A DNA stretch of 64,000 nucleotides from Brachionus plicatilis. Lineage: Eukaryota; Rotifera; Eurotatoria; Ploima; Brachionidae. A program made the translations under genes and the position numbers. The notes beneath the pieces were generated by a model. That model saw nothing but the letters and a program-made list of their open reading frames with translations. It was not told the DNA's origin and searched no databases. The stretch is taken from NCBI GenBank assembly GCA_010279815.1, contig QEOQ01000253.1, positions 35,586-99,585 on the forward strand. Reading direction: 5' to 3'. The first letter of the stretch is position 1, and every line of letters begins with the position of its first letter. Shown here piece by piece: positions 61,150 through 64,000 of the stretch.

Positions 61150-62484
61150 TCAATTTTTTTGATCAATGAGCTTTACCACATCTTCAAGTGAGATAGAATT
61201 ATTTTCAAAATTTGATAATATTAATTCGACTTTTTTAAAAAAGCATTTACCCCACGAAGAACTGAATGTCGGATAGCTATAACAGAAATTAGCAGTTAGT
61301 TTTTTGTTAAATGTGATTACATGCATCATTTGAAATCGAGAAATAGTATTTTTAAAAATAATCTTATTCAAGGAATCATATGGCGTTGAGCAGCTGAATC
61401 GTAAATCAGTGACTTTAATGTGAATTAAATTTTCTTGGTCTAATGAAACTTTACCAATAGAAGATGCGACGTGGTAATATTTGTGAAGGGGAAAATTATT
61501 TAAACATTTTAGCCACCATTTAATTCCTTCATTTGAATCTCTCATTTTGCCAATTTTTTCTGTAATTTCTCTAGCAATTGACCATAAATCGCAATGAGTG
61601 GAAATGTTTTGCATCCAACATAAACTCGCAGCACTTTTTACCAGGTCACTTTTTTCCAAATTGAAATAATATCTCATATCACACGGGATTGAATTCAAAC
61701 ACTCAACTGACTCATTAAGATTTATGAGGCCAGTTTTTTCATCAATTAAGGCTAAAGTTGAGCAAAGAGAAAAAAGAGCTTGTACAGTACAATTTTTTGA
61801 TTTACAATTTTGTAGAATTTTTTCTGTCAATTCTTCGTTTAATTGAAAAAATTCAAAATAATAGCTTAAATTTTTAAATTTATCTTCAATTTTGTCTTCT
61901 CCAGGCATATAATTTATCAACTGGTATTCATTTTCAAAAACTGGTTCAAGTTTTATTTCTTTTAGATCAAATGAATGCTTAAAGTTTAAATGAATATTTA
62001 GCATGGATTTAGGAGCTGATTCGGCAGTTCGATTTGATAAAATGCATTCTAAATTCATCAGTATATCCTTTAAAACCTCAAAATGGCCTCTAGCGTCGTT
62101 TCCGGCGTGATTTGTGCTCATGTAGAATTCAAATTTGTCTTCAAAATTAAATAGATGAAAAAATATGACTCCTTGAGTAAGGTCATGATTTTTAGAGCCA
62201 AAAAATAAATGCCTTTCTTTCCAGTTTTTGAATTCCTCGATTGAATTTAATGTAGTTTGCGGAATTTCAATAGAATTTTCTTCTTCCTTAGTTTGCTCAA
62301 TAAATCGATAGACTTCATTTTCTTGGAAAATCTTCATTTTTAAATACTGAAATCGCTGTTTACTCATGCGAATTGCAGATTTTAACTTGTTCATTTCAAA
62401 ATTTTTGCACTCAAACTGCAACATCGAGTTCAATGAAAGAAAAACCGTAGTTTTTTCTATTGGATTTAGTTGTCTTTGGAACAT
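61150..62484 (-). CDS. HxxxD acyltransferase of the condensation/alcohol-acetyltransferase type
   Basis: One intronless frame of 444 residues from the first ATG (62484); the frame stays open to 62505. It contains TNHAGNDARG (His126, Asp130), matching the HHxxxDG catalytic site of NRPS condensation domains, PapA-type acyltransferases and fungal alcohol acetyltransferases. It lies after a hydrophobic beta-strand pair (VIFFHLF, FEFYMS), as expected. PCDMRYY (Asp269, Arg271) fits the structural DxR motif of the second lobe, and SSWGKCFF fits the conserved late region. Total length (about 440-450) is right for a two-lobe monomer. The first His of HH is Asn here. The enzyme would transfer an acyl or acetyl group to an alcohol or amine; substrates cannot be predicted. 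It is the only long single-exon enzyme gene in a window of multi-exon genes, which is compatible with acquisition from a microbe. TTTAG at 20 bases before the ATG could be a splice acceptor. Confidence 0.6.
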   Translation of the reverse strand: MFQRQLNPIEKTTVFLSLNSMLQFECKNFEMNKLKSAIRMSKQRFQYLKMKIFQENEVYRFIEQTKEEENSIEIPQTTLNSIEEFKNWKERHLFFGSKNHDLTQGVIFFHLFNFEDKFEFYMSTNHAGNDARGHFEVLKDILMNLECILSNRTAESAPKSMLNIHLNFKHSFDLKEIKLEPVFENEYQLINYMPGEDKIEDKFKNLSYYFEFFQLNEELTEKILQNCKSKNCTVQALFSLCSTLALIDEKTGLINLNESVECLNSIPCDMRYYFNLEKSDLVKSAASLCWMQNISTHCDLWSIAREITEKIGKMRDSNEGIKWWLKCLNNFPLHKYYHVASSIGKVSLDQENLIHIKVTDLRFSCSTPYDSLNKIIFKNTISRFQMMHVITFNKKLTANFCYSYPTFSSSWGKCFFKKVELILSNFENNSISLEDVVKLIDQKN

Positions 62485-63714
62485 TTTAGATATTGATCTA
62501 AACAAAGATTAATGCTTGATAGAAACCATTTTTTATTAAAAATTATTTTTTAGAATTTTTCTTTTTTCAAATCTATGAATTGTTTGCATAAAAGTATATT
62601 TTTTAAAACACTAGATAAAGAAGTTTTGATCTTAAAAAAAATGAAATTTGCTTCATAACAAATTTTCAATAAAAAAAAATTTTTAAAAGTTAAAAATATT
62701 AAAAATTTTAAAAAATAAATAAACTAAAAATCCATGAAAAATAACAAATGTAAAAAAATAAACATAAATTTTATTTTAATTCCTAATCAAATTTGAAATA
62801 CAAAATGTTAATTGAAATTTGACTATCAAAAATGTTAATAATATTTTAAAATTATTTGTAGTTTTATTAAAACTTGGTTTAAATTAGTCTGTATTAAAAA
62901 TCGAGTAAAAAATAAAAAGTTCATTGACAAAAAACAAAGAATGCTTTAAAAAAATAATATTTGAGTTATATTATCCTGATATTGAATTTAATTTTATGAA
63001 AATATATCTTAACTTCATTTATCTATTAAAAAAAGCCTTATAAAAACTTATTTTTCTATTTGTAAAAGTTTTGAAAAAATTTAAACTAACATTTTATATA
63101 TGCGAATTACTAAAAATTGAGAAATTCTAATTGAAATAAAGTTAATAAACCAAGTACTCTTTTTAGAGGCCAAGAAAAAAAATTTTAATTTAAATGGTAT
63201 CAATACAAATATTAATTTAATTTGAAATTTTTTTTTTTAAATTTAAGAATTTCAAATCATTATACTCTGTTATTTCAGATTGGTATCTAATTTACTATTG
63301 CAATAGCATCAACATTATCAAAATTAATTTTTTAAATTACCCTTTATTTAGTCATTTAAATTTGCAAAAAAAAGCTTAAGAGTAAGATTTTTAATCTCTC
63401 AAAAAAATAAGTATTTTACCTAAATATTAAAAGAATTATGTATTTAATTACTTGAACACTTTCATATACTATCGGAACAACATTAGCTAAATGATCAAAT
63501 GGCATTCTGGACATTGTAATTGATTGACAAACTCTCAACAATTGTTAATGCTATATGGGGACTATTTTTTGTTGTCAATTTGAAAATTACTGGAACAAAA
63601 GTCGATATTTCATTATTTTGATAGTTTAGATTCATTATTAACACAAATCGTCGAAATTGACTGAAATAATTTAAATTGATGATAAAATAAAGGGATTTAC
63701 CATAATTTATATAA
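62485..63714. other. Gene-free AT-rich spacer
   Basis: No coding sequence, hairpin or recognisable repeat of note was seen. The promoter of the acyltransferase gene should lie at the left end. Confidence 0.5.
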
Positions 63715-63810
63715 ATTTCCGTAATTTGACAAAAATTTACGACAATTAACGTAAATTACCGTAAAATACCAAAAGCAAAAATTCACAAATTTACCGAAAT
63801 TTACAGTGGG
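63715..63810. repeat. Degenerate TTTACGGTAAATT-type repeats
   Basis: Repeated words such as aatttccgtaattt, aatttacgacaatt, aacgtaaattaccgtaaa and aatttaccgaaattta recur in both orientations, giving a mosaic of short inverted repeats directly before the G+C-rich array. Confidence 0.5.
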
Positions 63811-63830
63811 TATTTCAAAAACGACATGCC

Positions 63831-64000
63831 CCCTAAGGTCGCGACCGCCGAACCGTACCATAAGCGGTGCCGTACCGTACCATAAGCGGTGCCGTACCGA
63901 ACCAACAACGGCGCCGAACCGTACCATCCGAACCGTACCATAAACGGCGCCGAACCGAACCAGCCGTACCAGCGGCCGAACCGAACCGAACCGTACCATC
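63831..64000. repeat. G+C-rich tandem array, about 22-bp unit, cut by the window end
   Basis: The word ccgtaccataagcggtg starts at 63853 and again at 63875, giving a 22-bp period. Variant units follow to the last base, made from CCGTAC, CCGAAC and CGGCGCCG words. G+C content jumps from about a quarter to well over half. The array continues beyond the window. The minus-strand frame across it is a repeat artefact. Confidence 0.8.

Noticed and set aside
63697..63999. 100-codon minus-strand frame of VRFG-type repeats
   Set aside because: Translation of the G+C-rich tandem array and the preceding repeat mosaic.

Overview
The window looks like a piece of a small, strongly AT-rich invertebrate nuclear genome (by eye about one quarter G+C). 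Spliced genes sit in long A/T-homopolymer-rich spacers, and exons are visibly richer in G+C. All introns read here obey GT-AG, most are only 50-100 bases long, and the standard genetic code fits every gene. The gene set (stathmin, nuclear receptor, Rab11-FIP, PKA inhibitor, TBC1D1/4, PiT transporter) is metazoan. Composition, compact introns and a possible acquired acyltransferase fit a spiralian such as a monogonont rotifer (Brachionus type); that assignment is inference. No tRNA, rRNA, CRISPR or bacterial-type feature was seen.

Layout: 1752-3211 (+) two-exon Golgi-type glycosyltransferase-like protein; 4255-4560 (-) small putative secreted peptide; 8568-8783 (-) cAMP-dependent protein kinase inhibitor (PKI); 8784-17074 gene-free; 17075-23772 (+) ten-exon class I Rab11 family-interacting protein; 26112-27022 (-) truncated MULE-transposase C-terminus with SWIM finger and AT-hooks; 27023-36269 gene-poor; 36270-37238 (-) five-exon stathmin with four tubulin-binding-like repeats, head-to-head with 39209-42406 (+) an HR96/NR1J-like nuclear receptor; 47042-52857 (-) TBC1D1/TBC1D4-type RabGAP, head-to-head with 54463-56725 (+) SLC20/PiT phosphate transporter; 59060-60184 (+) ribose-phosphate pyrophosphokinase; 61150-62484 (-) HxxxD condensation/acetyltransferase-like enzyme. 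The right edge runs into a G+C-rich 22-bp tandem array.

The genes do not form a pathway or operon; this is ordinary eukaryotic gene order. Two genes share the Rab/vesicle theme (Rab11-FIP and the TBC RabGAP) but nothing links them except location. Spacers carry several small repeat families. The best supported is a hAT-like non-autonomous element rich in AAGTC/GACTT words, with CAGA...TCTG ends and 8-bp target duplications (7734-7920 and 57380-57658). I found no convincing undescribed molecular system. The strongest leads are the four-repeat stathmin, with one repeat per exon for repeats 3 and 4, and the acyltransferase of possible foreign origin. Exon joins were worked out by hand from frame and splice consensus and have no transcript support.
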